Shown: positions 1 to 8,728 of the stretch, piece after piece
How positions within the stretch are numbered: position 1 is the first letter of the stretch
Layout of the letters: every line of letters begins with the position of its first letter
Translations under genes and position numbers: made by a program
Origin: Streptomyces griseoloalbus
GTDB taxonomy: Bacteria; Actinomycetota; Actinomycetes; Streptomycetales; Streptomycetaceae
Assembly (NCBI GenBank): GCA_014650015.1
Contig: BMUD01000013.1
Span: forward strand, 131,069 to 195,068
Reading direction: 5' to 3'
Length of the DNA: 64,000 nt
The notes under the pieces: generated by a model
What the model saw: the letters and a program-made list of their open reading frames with translations, nothing else
What the model was told of the DNA's origin: nothing
Databases searched by the model: none

Positions 1-1
1 C

Positions 2-649
2 TACGGCTCCATCTGCGCGGCCGGCCCGCACGCCACCACCCTGCACTGGGTGCGCAACGACGGCCCGGTCCGCTCCGGCGACCTGCTGCTGCTCGACGCG
101 GGCGTGGAGACGCACACGTACTACACGGCCGACGTCACGCGCACGCTGCCGATCAGCGGCCGGTACAGCGAGCTGCAGAAGAAGATCTACGACGCCGTGT
201 ACGACGCCCAGGAGGCCGGTATCGCGGCGGTGAAGCCGGGCGCCAAGTACCGGGACTTCCACGACGCCGCGCAGCACGTGCTGGCCGAACGGCTGGTCGA
301 GTGGGGCCTGGTCGAGGGGCCCGTGGAGCGGGTGCTGGAGCTGGGCCTGCAGCGCCGCTGGACGCTGCACGGTACCGGTCACATGCTCGGCATGGACGTC
401 CACGACTGCGCCGCCGCGCGGACCGAGACGTACGTCGCCGGCACGCTGGAGCCGGGCATGGTGCTCACGGTCGAGCCGGGCCTGTACTTCCAGGCCGACG
501 ACCTGACCGTGCCCGAGGAGTACCGGGGCATCGGCGTCCGCATCGAGGACGACATCCTGGTCACCGCCGACGGCAACCGGAACCTGTCCGCCGGGCTGCC
601 CCGGCGGTCGGACGAGGTCGAGGCGTGGATGGCGTCCCTCAAGGGCTGA
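2..649 (+). CDS. pepP: Xaa-Pro aminopeptidase (M24 family), C-terminal part
   Basis: This is the end of a gene that begins before the window; the frame is open from base 2. It should be a cytoplasmic di-metal peptidase that removes an N-terminal residue preceding proline. The visible part holds the M24 'pita-bread' metal ligands in order: Asp in LLLDAGVE, Asp in TADVTRT, His in HGTGHMLGMDVHD, Glu in TVEPGLY and Glu in GVRIEDD. About 215 codons are visible. The N-terminal domain needed to separate aminopeptidase P from a plain methionine aminopeptidase lies outside, but the spacing and the VEPGLYF block fit PepP. The next gene is convergent. Confidence 0.9.
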   Translation, partial: YGSICAAGPHATTLHWVRNDGPVRSGDLLLLDAGVETHTYYTADVTRTLPISGRYSELQKKIYDAVYDAQEAGIAAVKPGAKYRDFHDAAQHVLAERLVEWGLVEGPVERVLELGLQRRWTLHGTGHMLGMDVHDCAAARTETYVAGTLEPGMVLTVEPGLYFQADDLTVPEEYRGIGVRIEDDILVTADGNRNLSAGLPRRSDEVEAWMASLKG

Positions 650-694
650 CGCACGGCATGACGGCCGGGTACGCGCGCGTGCCCGGCCGTCTCG

Positions 695-1159
695 CTACAC
701 CGCGACGAGCGGGGCGTCCTCGCGCCACTTGAGGATCTTGTCGAAGCTCACCACGGCGCCGCCCCGCCCCGGCTTGTTGCCGATGTGGACGTGGTCGGCG
801 AGCTCCCGGATGAGGCACAGGCCCCGTCCGTGCTCGGCGTCGGACGGCACGGGACGGGCCGGCGGACGGGAGCGGCCCCCGGTCGCGGCGGGAAAGCCGG
901 GACCCGCGTCGGCGACCTCGATGCGGCACTTCTCGCCGTCGAGATAGGCGGTGACCCGGTACGCCTCCGCGGTGCCACCCCGCGCGGTGCCCCCGCCGTG
1001 CTCGACCGCGTTCGCGCAGGCCTCGCTGAGGGCGACGGAGAGGTCGTAGGAGATGTCCGGGTCGACGCCCGCGGTCTCCATGGTGCCGAGCAGCAGGCGC
1101 CGGGCGAGCGGCACGCTGGCGGCGTCGCGCCGCAGATGGAGTGACCACCAGATGCTCAT
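695..1159 (-). CDS. Anti-sigma-factor-type serine kinase / ATP-binding regulatory protein
   Basis: A 154-residue single-domain GHKL ATPase of the RsbW/SpoIIAB type found in many copies in Streptomyces. The N-box is visible as LSEACANAVEHG near residue 45-57, followed by a G1-type DAGPGFP block and a GRGLCLIRELADHV stretch typical of the HATPase_c_2 fold. Such proteins bind and phosphorylate partner proteins to control sigma factors, but no sigma factor or anti-anti-sigma gene is adjacent, so the partner is unknown. The ATG at 1159 follows a CAGGAGG-like ribosome site. It is divergent from the membrane protein gene to the right. Confidence 0.85.
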   Translation of the reverse strand: MSIWWSLHLRRDAASVPLARRLLLGTMETAGVDPDISYDLSVALSEACANAVEHGGGTARGGTAEAYRVTAYLDGEKCRIEVADAGPGFPAATGGRSRPPARPVPSDAEHGRGLCLIRELADHVHIGNKPGRGGAVVSFDKILKWREDAPLVAV

Positions 1160-1379
1160 GCTCCAGCCTCCTGGCTGCGGCTCGACATACCGTTACGTAT
1201 TGCCCTGAGTCGTCGCCGGTAAGCGTGACGTTGACGTGACGCCGCCCATATGGCGGGTGTGTCGTGGGTTTGACCGGTGTATGTGGGACGTCCTGTGGCA
1301 GATGTGACCTTCCGGTCGTACCTCATCTTGCGGACCTGCCGTACGGCGGTTGGCGGACTGGTGCGATGATGAGCCCGCC

Positions 1380-2189
1380 ATGACTGCCCCCCACCCGCGC
1401 ACGATGCGCACCGGACGAGGGGTCCGGATCCTGCGGGCCGCGGTGTTCGCCGCGGTCTGTGTCGTGCTGGCCGGGGCAGGTCACACCCTCGCCTCCTGCG
1501 ACGCCGTCCCACTGTGGACGCTCGGCGCGGGATTCCTCGGGGCGGTCGTGGTCGCCGCGCCGCTCGCCGGACGCGTGCGGTCGCTGCCGTTGATCGCGGC
1601 GCTGCTGGCGTTCGGCCAGACGGCGCTGCACACGCTGTTCGGTCTGGGGCAGCACGGCGCACCCCCCGCGGGTTCGTCGTCCGCGCTCTCCGACGCCTCG
1701 TTGGTCGAGCAGGCCGCTCGGCTGCTGTGCGGGACCACCGCTGCGGGGATCAGCCCCGTTCAGGCCCGGCGCGTCCTCATCGAGGCGCGGATCCACCCCG
1801 GCGGGGCGGACGTCCACGCGGCGGACGCCGTGTCGACCGCCGCGGGTTCCCCGGCGTCCCTGCTGCCCTCGCTGCCGATGCTGCTCGGCCACATCCTCGC
1901 GGCGACGGCCACGGGATGGCTGCTGCGCCGCGGCGACCTGGCCCTGCTGCGGCTGAGCGAACTGTCGGCGCAGGGTGTCACCGAGGGCGCCCTCGTACGG
2001 TCCCTCCGCGCGGCGCTCGCCCTGGTGCGCGCCCTGCGGGCAGGACTCCCGGGAGCCCCGGAAGACACCCCGCGCATGGCGCGCACCGCGCTGCTCGCAC
2101 CGCCCGCGCCGCCCACCACCGCACTCCAGCACACGGTGATCCGCCGCGGCCCGCCGGCCGTCGGCACCGCACTCGCCCTCGCCGCCTGA
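1380..2189 (+). CDS. Putative integral membrane protein, unknown function
   Basis: A protein of about 269 residues starting at the ATG at 1380 (MTAPHPRTMRTGRG); an in-frame upstream GTG at 1350 is less likely. It has hydrophobic stretches near residues 17-35 (AAVFAAVCVVLAGAGHTLA), 42-58, 64-82 and a later one around 160-180 (PMLLGHILAATATGWLL). I recognise no catalytic motif. The gene lies just upstream of the copper cluster, separated by a repetitive spacer. A role in copper handling is only suggested by position. Confidence 0.7.
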   Translation: MTAPHPRTMRTGRGVRILRAAVFAAVCVVLAGAGHTLASCDAVPLWTLGAGFLGAVVVAAPLAGRVRSLPLIAALLAFGQTALHTLFGLGQHGAPPAGSSSALSDASLVEQAARLLCGTTAAGISPVQARRVLIEARIHPGGADVHAADAVSTAAGSPASLLPSLPMLLGHILAATATGWLLRRGDLALLRLSELSAQGVTEGALVRSLRAALALVRALRAGLPGAPEDTPRMARTALLAPPAPPTTALQHTVIRRGPPAVGTALALAA

Positions 2190-2218
2190 CACGAGGCGAC
2201 GACCACTCCGCCGCGGCC

Positions 2219-2314
2219 CGGTCCTCCGGGTTTTCCGGATCTCCGGTTCTCGGTCTTCTCGGTCCTCCCGGTCCTTCCGGGTCTTCCCTTCCGGGTCTTC
2301 CGGGTCTTCCGGGT
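2219..2314. repeat. Imperfect 9-bp tandem repeat array
   Basis: About ten degenerate copies of a 9-bp unit close to GGTCTTCCG run head to tail between the membrane protein gene and ycnI. The last copies are almost exact. The array has strong purine/pyrimidine strand asymmetry. It ends about 150 bases before the ycnI start. Confidence 0.75.
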
Positions 2315-2462
2315 GCGGGGAGCGTCGTCGGCGGGTGGCACGCGCGTGCGTCCGATGTCCGTGTGCGCCCGGGCTCGTTCCTCCGAGGAGAGCCGCCCGG
2401 CCGCGCGCGCGGCGTGTTCCTCACCGTCAGTGAAACCTCAATCGAAGCGGAGTGCTTCTGCC

Positions 2463-3218
2463 ATGAAGGCTTCCCGTATCGCCGCCGCCGGTGCCGTCGC
2501 CGGTGTCGCCGTCCTCGCCGTGTCCACCCCCTGTTTCGCGCACGTCACCGTGCAGCCGGAGGGTGAGGCCGCGAAGGGCGGTTACGCGGTCGTCGGCTTC
2601 AAGGTCCCCAATGAGCGGGACAACGCCTCGACCACCAAGGTCGAGGTCACGTTCCCGACGGACCACCCGCTGGCGTCCGTGATGCCGCAGCCGGTCGAGG
2701 GCTGGGACATCAAGGTCAGCAAGTCCACGCTGGACAAGCCCCTCGAGATGCACGGCGAGAAGATCAACGAGGCCGTCTCCAAGGTCACCTGGACGGCCAA
2801 GGGCGACGGCATCGAGCCCGGCTTCTTCCAGAAGTTCCCGGTGTCCGTCGGCTCCCTGCCCGAGGACGCCGACGAACTCGTCTTCAAGGCCCTGCAGACG
2901 TACTCCAACAAGGAGGTCGTCCGCTGGATCGAGGTGCCGCAGGAGGGCCAGGAGGAACCCGACAACCCGGCCCCCGTGCTCACCCTGTCCGAGGCCGCCG
3001 AGGACGGTCACTCCCACGGTGCCTCCGAGGACGGCAAGGCCACCGACGACGCCGCCTCGGCCGAGGACGCCTCCACCGAGACCTCCGCCGCGTCCGACGA
3101 GGGCGACTCCGGCGGTACGGACACCACCGCCCGCGTGCTGGGCGTCGTCGGCATCGTGGTCGGCGCCGCGGGCGTCGCCTACGGCGTACTCGCCGGACGT
3201 CGCCGCAGCACCGTCTGA
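2463..3218 (+). CDS. ycnI: YcnI-family copper-binding protein (DUF1775)
   Basis: A 251-residue exported protein. Residues 1-26 form a signal peptide ending CFA, so the mature protein starts with His27 (HVTVQP). In the YcnI family this N-terminal His forms the Cu(II) site. The DUF1775 domain covers about residues 27-170. It is followed by an acidic Ser/Ala/Glu linker with a HSHG patch and a C-terminal membrane helix (VLGVVGIVVGAAGVAYGVLAG) that ends in Arg-Arg-Arg. It is therefore predicted to be membrane-anchored and extracytoplasmic. It leads a run of copper genes and probably passes copper to, or stores it for, the Sco and PCuAC chaperones next door. Confidence 0.88.
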   Translation: MKASRIAAAGAVAGVAVLAVSTPCFAHVTVQPEGEAAKGGYAVVGFKVPNERDNASTTKVEVTFPTDHPLASVMPQPVEGWDIKVSKSTLDKPLEMHGEKINEAVSKVTWTAKGDGIEPGFFQKFPVSVGSLPEDADELVFKALQTYSNKEVVRWIEVPQEGQEEPDNPAPVLTLSEAAEDGHSHGASEDGKATDDAASAEDASTETSAASDEGDSGGTDTTARVLGVVGIVVGAAGVAYGVLAGRRRSTV

Positions 3219-3308
3219 GCCCACCCCCTTCTCCACGGCGCGCACCGGACCGCACACGGCCCCAAAACCTTCCGGTGCGCGCCGGAGCACTCAACTTCAG
3301 GATCATTC

Positions 3309-3965
3309 ATGCGCAAGAAAACCTTCGCGGCGGCGGCCCTGCTCGCCGTCGCCTCCCTGACCCTCTCCGCCTGCGGCGGCGGCGACGGTGACAGCGGCGA
3401 GCCCGTCTCCGTGGTGTCCGAGGAGGCCGGCGCCCAGAAGGCGGCCACCGTTCTCGACAAGCCCTTCGAGAAGCCCGACCTCGTCCTCACCGACACGAAC
3501 GGCAAGAAGTACGACGTCCGCAAGGAGACCGCGGGCCGGCCCACGCTGGTCTACTTCGGCTACACGCACTGCCCCGACGTCTGCCCGCTGACGATGAACA
3601 ACATCGCCGTCGCCAAGAAGCAGCTGCCCCAGGACCAGCAGGACGAGCTGCGGATCGTGTTCGTCACCACCGACCCCGAGCGGGACACCGCCGCCGCGCT
3701 GGGCAAGTGGCTCAAGGGCATCGACTCCCAGGTCGTCGGCCTGACCGGCGACTTCGCCACCATCCAGGCCGGTGCCCGCACCCTCGGCATCTCGATCGAC
3801 CCGCCGCGCAAGGACGACGCCGGCAAGACCGTCTCCGACCACGGCACCCAGGTCATCGCCTTCTCCCCGAAGACCGACGGCGGTTACGTCCTCTACGGCG
3901 AGGACGCGACCGTCGACGACTACACCAAGGACCTGCCCAAGCTCATCAAGGGCGAGAACCCGTGA
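3309..3965 (+). CDS. sco: Sco-family copper chaperone lipoprotein (SCO1/SenC)
   Basis: A 218-residue lipoprotein with a signal peptide and lipobox LSAC (lipidated Cys22). The thioredoxin-like Sco domain carries the copper ligands Cys88 and Cys92 in CPDVC and His178 in SDHGTQV, so all three Sco ligands are present. The protein acts outside the membrane, delivering copper to cytochrome oxidase CuA or to other extracytoplasmic cuproenzymes. In S. lividans the orthologue is reported to take copper from the PCuAC-type protein encoded next. The stop overlaps the next start by 4 bases (GTGA), indicating translational coupling. Confidence 0.93.
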   Translation: MRKKTFAAAALLAVASLTLSACGGGDGDSGEPVSVVSEEAGAQKAATVLDKPFEKPDLVLTDTNGKKYDVRKETAGRPTLVYFGYTHCPDVCPLTMNNIAVAKKQLPQDQQDELRIVFVTTDPERDTAAALGKWLKGIDSQVVGLTGDFATIQAGARTLGISIDPPRKDDAGKTVSDHGTQVIAFSPKTDGGYVLYGEDATVDDYTKDLPKLIKGENP

Positions 3966-4426
3966 GGGGCCTGGCAGCCGCGGCCGTGATCGCCGCCGGG
4001 GCACTGACCCTGGCCGGGTGCGGCGGCTCGGACGGTTCGGGCTCCGGCGGCGGCGAGGCGGAGCTGTCCGTCGGCTCCGCGTACATACCGCAGCCGGTGT
4101 CGGACATGGCCGCCGGCTTCCTCACCATCACCAACGAGGGCGATGCCGCGGACCGGCTCACCTCGGTCAGCAGTGACGTCGCCGGCCAGGTCTCGGTACA
4201 CGAGACCGTCGACGGGGCCATGCAGGAGGTCGAGGCCCTCGACATCCCGGCCCACGGCAGCCTGGTGCTGGAGAGCGGCGGCAACCATCTGATGTTCGAG
4301 CAGCTGAAGCGGAAGCCCAAGCAGGGCCAGACGGTCTCCGTCGAGCTGCGCTTCGCCCACTCCGACCCCGTCACGGTCGAGATTCCGGTGAAGTCGGCCA
4401 CCTACACCCCGAAGACCGGACACTGA
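3962..4426 (+). CDS. ecuC: PCuAC/DUF461 extracytoplasmic Cu(I) chaperone (ECuC)
   Basis: A 154-residue lipoprotein starting with the GTG at 3962 that overlaps the sco stop. The lipobox is LAGC (Cys20). The Cu(I) site is visible as His80 ... Met87 ... His109-x-Met111, with 21 residues between Met87 and His109 as in the family signature. The protein binds copper outside the membrane and supplies Sco. The tight coupling with sco and the next copper gene supports an operon. The symbol follows the S. lividans name, applied by similarity from memory. Confidence 0.9.
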   Translation: MRGLAAAAVIAAGALTLAGCGGSDGSGSGGGEAELSVGSAYIPQPVSDMAAGFLTITNEGDAADRLTSVSSDVAGQVSVHETVDGAMQEVEALDIPAHGSLVLESGGNHLMFEQLKRKPKQGQTVSVELRFAHSDPVTVEIPVKSATYTPKTGH

Positions 4427-4439
4427 GGGAGACACCCCT

Positions 4440-6431
4440 GTGACCCAGACCATCGCCCCCCGCGTGCGGACCCTGGTGCTGCTGTTCCTGGCCGTCACCG
4501 GCGCACTCCTCGCCGGGGCCGCTCCCGTCTCCGCGCACGCCGCGCTGACCGGCAGCGATCCCGGGCAGGGGGCGGTGGTCGACAGGGCACCCGCCCAGGT
4601 CTCGCTCACCTTCTCCGAACAGATCGCGGTCAGCGACGACGCCGTGCGGGTGCTCGATCCCCAAGGCAAGCGGGTGGACAAGGGCGACCCGGCCAACCCG
4701 AGCGGCACGACGTACACCGTGCGGCTGCTCAGCGGGCTGCCCGACGGCACGTACACCGTGGCCTACCAGGTGGTGTCGGCGGACAGCCATCCCGTCGCCG
4801 GTGCCTTCACCTTCTCCATCGGTGCACCCTCCGAGACGTCCGTCTCGGTCTCCGCGCAGGCGTCCGACGCCGGCCTGGTCGGCTGGCTGTACGGCCTCGG
4901 ACGGTATACGTCGTACGCCGGTTTCGTCGTCATGGCCGGCGGAGCCGCCTTCGTGCTCGCCTGCTGGGGGCGCGGCGCCGGAGTACGGCCGGTGCAGCGG
5001 CTGGTGGTCTCCGGGTGGCTGGCGCTCACCGGGGCGACGCTCGCGCTGCTGCTCCTGCGCGGCTCGTACACCCGCTCCGGGAAGATCGGCGACGTCTTCG
5101 ATCTGTCGCTGCTCGGGGAGGTGCTCCAGACCAAGCCGGGGGCGGCGCTGGTGTCCCGGCTGCTGCTGCTCGCGGCGGCGGCGTTGTTCATCGCGGTGCT
5201 GTTCGGGGCGTACGAGAACCGGGAGGACGAGGAGAAGCGGGACCTGACCTTCGGGCTCGCGATCGGCGGGACGGTCGTGGCGGCCGGGCTCGCCGCGAGC
5301 TGGGCGATGTCCGAGCACGCCTCCCAGGGGCTCCAGCCGGGTATCGCCATGCCCATCGACGTGGTGCATCTGCTGGCCGCCGCCGCCTGGCTCGGCGGGC
5401 TCACCGCCCTGCTCGTCGCGCTCTACCGGGCGCCCGCCGACACCCCGGTCGACCGGGACGCCGTCCAGCGGTTCTCGCGGCTCGCCTTCGGCAGTGTGGT
5501 GACGCTGGTGGTCACCGGGGTCTACCAGAGCTGGCGGCAGCTCGGCTCCTGGTCGGCGTTCACCGACACCCGGTACGGGCAGCTGCTGCTCGTCAAGATC
5601 GGGCTCGTGGTGGTGCTGGTCGCCATCGCCTCCGTCTCGCGACGGTGGACGTCCCGGCTCGCTCAGGCGGCTGCGCCGACGGATACGCGGCATGAGCAGG
5701 CACAGGAGACGGCGCCCGCGAAGGCCGTGTCCGCGCAGAAGTCCGACGCGGGCCAGGACGTGACCGACGCGGGCGGCCGGGCCGAGACGGCCGGCAAGGC
5801 CGGGGCCGGAGCGACCGGGGCCGGGGAGGCCGTCGGCGCTGACTCCGCGCGAGCCGTTCAGCTCGCCCGGCAGCGGGCTGCGATGGAGACCGCCCGGCAG
5901 AAGCGACTGCGCGACGCCGACCCCGACCGGTTCGGCCTGCGCCGCTCCGTTCTCGCCGAGGCGGGCATCGCCGTCGTCCTGCTGGCCGTCACCACCGTGC
6001 TGACGCAGACCGAGCCGGGACGTACGGAGCAGGAGGCCAAGGCGGCCTCCTCCTCGTCCTCGGCATCCGCCTCCACCGGCCAGGGCACCGGCGCGGTGAC
6101 CTTGCACATGCCGTTCGACACCGGCGGCGAGAACGGCAAGGGCGTCGCCACGATCGACCTCGACCCCGCACGCGTGGGTGACAACGACCTGCACGTCTAT
6201 GTGGAAGGCCCGGACGGCCGACCCGTCGACATTCCCGAGGTGAAGGTCGCCTTCACCCTCTCCGCCAAGGACATCGGGCCGCTGGCCGTCGTCCCCGACC
6301 ACGTCACCACCGGACACTGGTCGGCGAGCGGAGTACAGATCCCCATGGCGGGCGACTGGGAGGTCGAGGTGACCGTGCGGACCTCCGACATCGACCAGGT
6401 GACCGTCTCGAAGAACGCGAAGATCGGCTGA
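4440..6431 (+). CDS. copCD: CopC-CopD-YtkA fusion, copper import/resistance membrane protein
   Basis: A 663-residue multidomain protein starting at the GTG at 4440 after a GAGGGAGA ribosome site. A signal peptide (about 1-33, ending VSA) leaves an N-terminal His (HAALTGSDP), the first CopC copper ligand. The CopC domain ends with SADSHPVAGAF, which carries the Asp and second His. A CopD-like domain of about eight membrane helices follows (about 145-410). A long Ala/Gly/Thr-rich hydrophilic linker leads to another membrane helix (about 505-525). The final domain (about 550-663) resembles YtkA/FixH. CopC binds Cu(II) outside and CopD is thought to pass copper across the membrane. Confidence 0.9.
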   Translation: MTQTIAPRVRTLVLLFLAVTGALLAGAAPVSAHAALTGSDPGQGAVVDRAPAQVSLTFSEQIAVSDDAVRVLDPQGKRVDKGDPANPSGTTYTVRLLSGLPDGTYTVAYQVVSADSHPVAGAFTFSIGAPSETSVSVSAQASDAGLVGWLYGLGRYTSYAGFVVMAGGAAFVLACWGRGAGVRPVQRLVVSGWLALTGATLALLLLRGSYTRSGKIGDVFDLSLLGEVLQTKPGAALVSRLLLLAAAALFIAVLFGAYENREDEEKRDLTFGLAIGGTVVAAGLAASWAMSEHASQGLQPGIAMPIDVVHLLAAAAWLGGLTALLVALYRAPADTPVDRDAVQRFSRLAFGSVVTLVVTGVYQSWRQLGSWSAFTDTRYGQLLLVKIGLVVVLVAIASVSRRWTSRLAQAAAPTDTRHEQAQETAPAKAVSAQKSDAGQDVTDAGGRAETAGKAGAGATGAGEAVGADSARAVQLARQRAAMETARQKRLRDADPDRFGLRRSVLAEAGIAVVLLAVTTVLTQTEPGRTEQEAKAASSSSSASASTGQGTGAVTLHMPFDTGGENGKGVATIDLDPARVGDNDLHVYVEGPDGRPVDIPEVKVAFTLSAKDIGPLAVVPDHVTTGHWSASGVQIPMAGDWEVEVTVRTSDIDQVTVSKNAKIG

Positions 6432-6437
6432 ACCATC

Positions 6438-7724
6438 ATGGCTGACCAGTCCATTTCCCCGGCCCGTACCCCAGCAGCTCCCCTGGAGGGGCCCGCCGGC
6501 CCGGCCACCGGGGAAGGCATCTCCCGACGCCGGCTGCTCGGCACGGCCGGTGCCACCGGGCTCGTCCTCGGGGCGGCTGGAGGGGCGGTGGGGTATGCGT
6601 CGGCGCCCGCCCAAGCCACTCCGCTGACGTCGGTGGGCGAGGGCCGGGTGGAGTTTCACGTGAAACATCAGCCCGGCATCACCCAGCCGCTCCAGGCCCG
6701 CGGCCATCTCATCGCCTTCGACCTCGCACCCGGCGCCGGCCGCAAGGAGGCTGCCGCGCTCCTGCGCCGTTGGTCGGACACGGCCCGTCGGCTGATGGCG
6801 GGTGAGCCGAGCGCACAGGGCGACACCGGCGTGGCCCGCGACGCCGGCCCCTCCTCACTGACCCTCACCTTCGGCTTCGGTCACAGTTTCTTCGGGCGCA
6901 CCGGTCTGGTTAAGCAGCGCCCGGTCGCCCTGGACCCGCTGCCCGACTTCTCCTCCGACCACCTCGACAAGGGCCGCAGCAACGGTGACCTGTGGGTGCA
7001 GATCGGCGCCGACGACGCCCTCGTGGCCTTCCACGCCCTGCGGGCCGTTCAGCGGAACGCGGGCTCGGCGGCCAGGGTGCGCTGGCAGATGAACGGCTTC
7101 AACCGCTCACCGGGTGCCACCGCCCACCCCATGACGGCCCGCAATCTCATGGGCCAGGTCGACGGCACCCGCAATCCCAAGCCCGCCGACGCCGACTTCG
7201 ACCGGCGGATCTTCGTACCCGAGAAGGGCGAGCCCGCCTGGATGGCGAACGGTTCCTACGTCGTCGTACGCCGTATCCGCATGCTGCTGGACGACTGGGA
7301 GAAGCTGCCGGTCAAGGAGCAGGAGAACGTCATCGGGCGCCGCAAGTCCGACGGGGCGCCGCTGTCCGGGGGCACCGAGACGTCCGAGATGGACCTGGAG
7401 AAGACGGACTCGCGGGGCAACCTCGTCGTCCCCATCAACGCCCACGCAAGGATCACCCGGCCCGACCAGAACGGCGGCGCGGCAATGCTCCGGCGGCCGT
7501 TCTCGTACCACGACGGCATCGACAGGGACGGGGTGCCGGACGCGGGTCTGCTGTTCATCTGCTGGCAGGCCGACCCCCTGCGCGGCTTCGTGCCGGTGCA
7601 GCGCAAGCTGGACCGGGGTGACGCCCTGACCCCGTTCGTCCGCCACGAGGCGAGCGGACTGTTCGCGGTCCCGGGCGGCGCGGCAGAGGGAGAGTATGTG
7701 GGACAGCGTCTGCTGGAGGGATGA
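6438..7724 (+). CDS. dtpA: Dye-decolorizing heme peroxidase DtpA (Tat-exported)
   Basis: A 428-residue DyP-type peroxidase. A twin-arginine signal is visible as SRRRLLGTAGATG (about residues 29-41), so the folded heme enzyme should leave by the Tat route. The family motif GxxDG is GQVDG at 239-243, the proximal heme His is in INAHARITRP (His336), and a distal Arg follows in LRRPFSY. In S. lividans DtpA works with the Sco/ECuC copper relay in maturing the copper oxidase GlxA and in hyphal development. The ATG at 6438 lies 6 bases after the copCD stop. A parS site lies in-frame within codons 72-77. Confidence 0.92.
   Translation: MADQSISPARTPAAPLEGPAGPATGEGISRRRLLGTAGATGLVLGAAGGAVGYASAPAQATPLTSVGEGRVEFHVKHQPGITQPLQARGHLIAFDLAPGAGRKEAAALLRRWSDTARRLMAGEPSAQGDTGVARDAGPSSLTLTFGFGHSFFGRTGLVKQRPVALDPLPDFSSDHLDKGRSNGDLWVQIGADDALVAFHALRAVQRNAGSAARVRWQMNGFNRSPGATAHPMTARNLMGQVDGTRNPKPADADFDRRIFVPEKGEPAWMANGSYVVVRRIRMLLDDWEKLPVKEQENVIGRRKSDGAPLSGGTETSEMDLEKTDSRGNLVVPINAHARITRPDQNGGAAMLRRPFSYHDGIDRDGVPDAGLLFICWQADPLRGFVPVQRKLDRGDALTPFVRHEASGLFAVPGGAAEGEYVGQRLLEG
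6653..6666. other. parS site (ParB binding), inside dtpA
   Basis: A perfect 14-bp palindrome GTTTCACGTGAAAC, the Streptomyces parS core. It lies in the dtpA reading frame and encodes E-F-H-V-K-H just after the export signal. ParB bound here would nucleate the origin-proximal segregation complex. Confidence 0.9.
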
Positions 7725-7795
7725 GAACTGCAGCAAGTCACCCCTGCGAGCCGGCGAGGAGGCTTCCGCCGGCGTGAGCCCATTAGGGTGAGGTC

Positions 7796-8728
7796 ATGCC
7801 AGCGAGCTATGCGTATCTCGGCCCAGAGGGCACCTTCACCGAAGTCGCCTTGCGCACGCTTCCCGAGGCGGCCACCCGTGAGCTGATCCCGTACGTGTCC
7901 GTGCAGTCCGCGCTCGACGCGGTGCGCGTCGGCGAGGCCGAGGCCGCGTTCGTCCCCATCGAGAACTCGGTCGAGGGCGGCATCACCACCACCCTCGACG
8001 AACTGGTCGCCGGCACCCCGCTGATGATCTACCGCGAGGTGCTGCTGTCCATCACCTTCGCGCTGCTCGTACGCCCGGGCACCAAGCTGTCGGACATCAA
8101 GACGGTCACCGCCCACCCGGCCGCCCAGCCGCAGGTGCGCAACTGGCTGAAGACCCATCTCCCGGACGCCCTCTGGGAGTCGGCCGCCTCGAACGCGGAC
8201 GGCGCGCGACTGGTCCAGGAGGGGCGGTACGACGCCGCCTTCGCCGGTGAGTTCGCGGCGGCCCGGTACGGGCTGGAGGCCCTGGAGACCGGGATCCACG
8301 ACGCGGAGAACGCCCAGACCCGGTTCGTGCTGGTGGGCCGTCCCGCCCGGCCCGCGGCGCCCACCGGCGCCGACAAGACCTCCGTCGTGCTGTGGCAGCG
8401 CGACGACCACCCCGGCGGCCTGCGCGACCTGCTGGGCGAGTTCGCCACACGGGGCATCAACCTGATGCTGCTCCAGTCCCGCCCGACGGGGGCCGGTATC
8501 GGCAACTACTGCTTCTGCATCGACGCCGAGGGGCACATCTCGGACCGCCGGATGGCCGAGGCGCTCATGGGGCTGAAGCGGATCTGCCTCCAGGTGCGTT
8601 TCCTGGGCTCGTACCCGCGTGCGGATGTGCGTCCGGGGGAGGTGCGGCCACTGTTCCCCGGAACCTCGGACGAGGAGTTCGTGGGGGCGGCGGACTGGGT
8701 CGCGCGGTGCCAGGACGGCCGCTTCTGA
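7796..8728 (+). CDS. pheA: Prephenate dehydratase
   Basis: A 310-residue monofunctional enzyme that converts prephenate to phenylpyruvate in phenylalanine synthesis. The catalytic domain (about 1-190) begins AYLGPEGTFTE, has PIENSVEGG and ends with the TRFVLVG block containing the catalytic Thr. The C-terminal ACT domain (about 200-285) begins GGLRDLLGEFATRGIN and contains LLQSRPT, a variant of the ESRP phenylalanine-binding motif, so feedback control is likely. The ATG at 7796 is preceded by a GGGTGAGGT ribosome site. A long DnaA-box spacer follows before serS. Confidence 0.95.
   Translation: MPASYAYLGPEGTFTEVALRTLPEAATRELIPYVSVQSALDAVRVGEAEAAFVPIENSVEGGITTTLDELVAGTPLMIYREVLLSITFALLVRPGTKLSDIKTVTAHPAAQPQVRNWLKTHLPDALWESAASNADGARLVQEGRYDAAFAGEFAAARYGLEALETGIHDAENAQTRFVLVGRPARPAAPTGADKTSVVLWQRDDHPGGLRDLLGEFATRGINLMLLQSRPTGAGIGNYCFCIDAEGHISDRRMAEALMGLKRICLQVRFLGSYPRADVRPGEVRPLFPGTSDEEFVGAADWVARCQDGRF

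Noticed and set aside
301-732. Long open frame overlapping the pepP end on the same strand
   Set aside because: It is Arg/Gly/Ala/His-rich with no domain and lies in another frame of a clear peptidase gene; typical of high-GC DNA.
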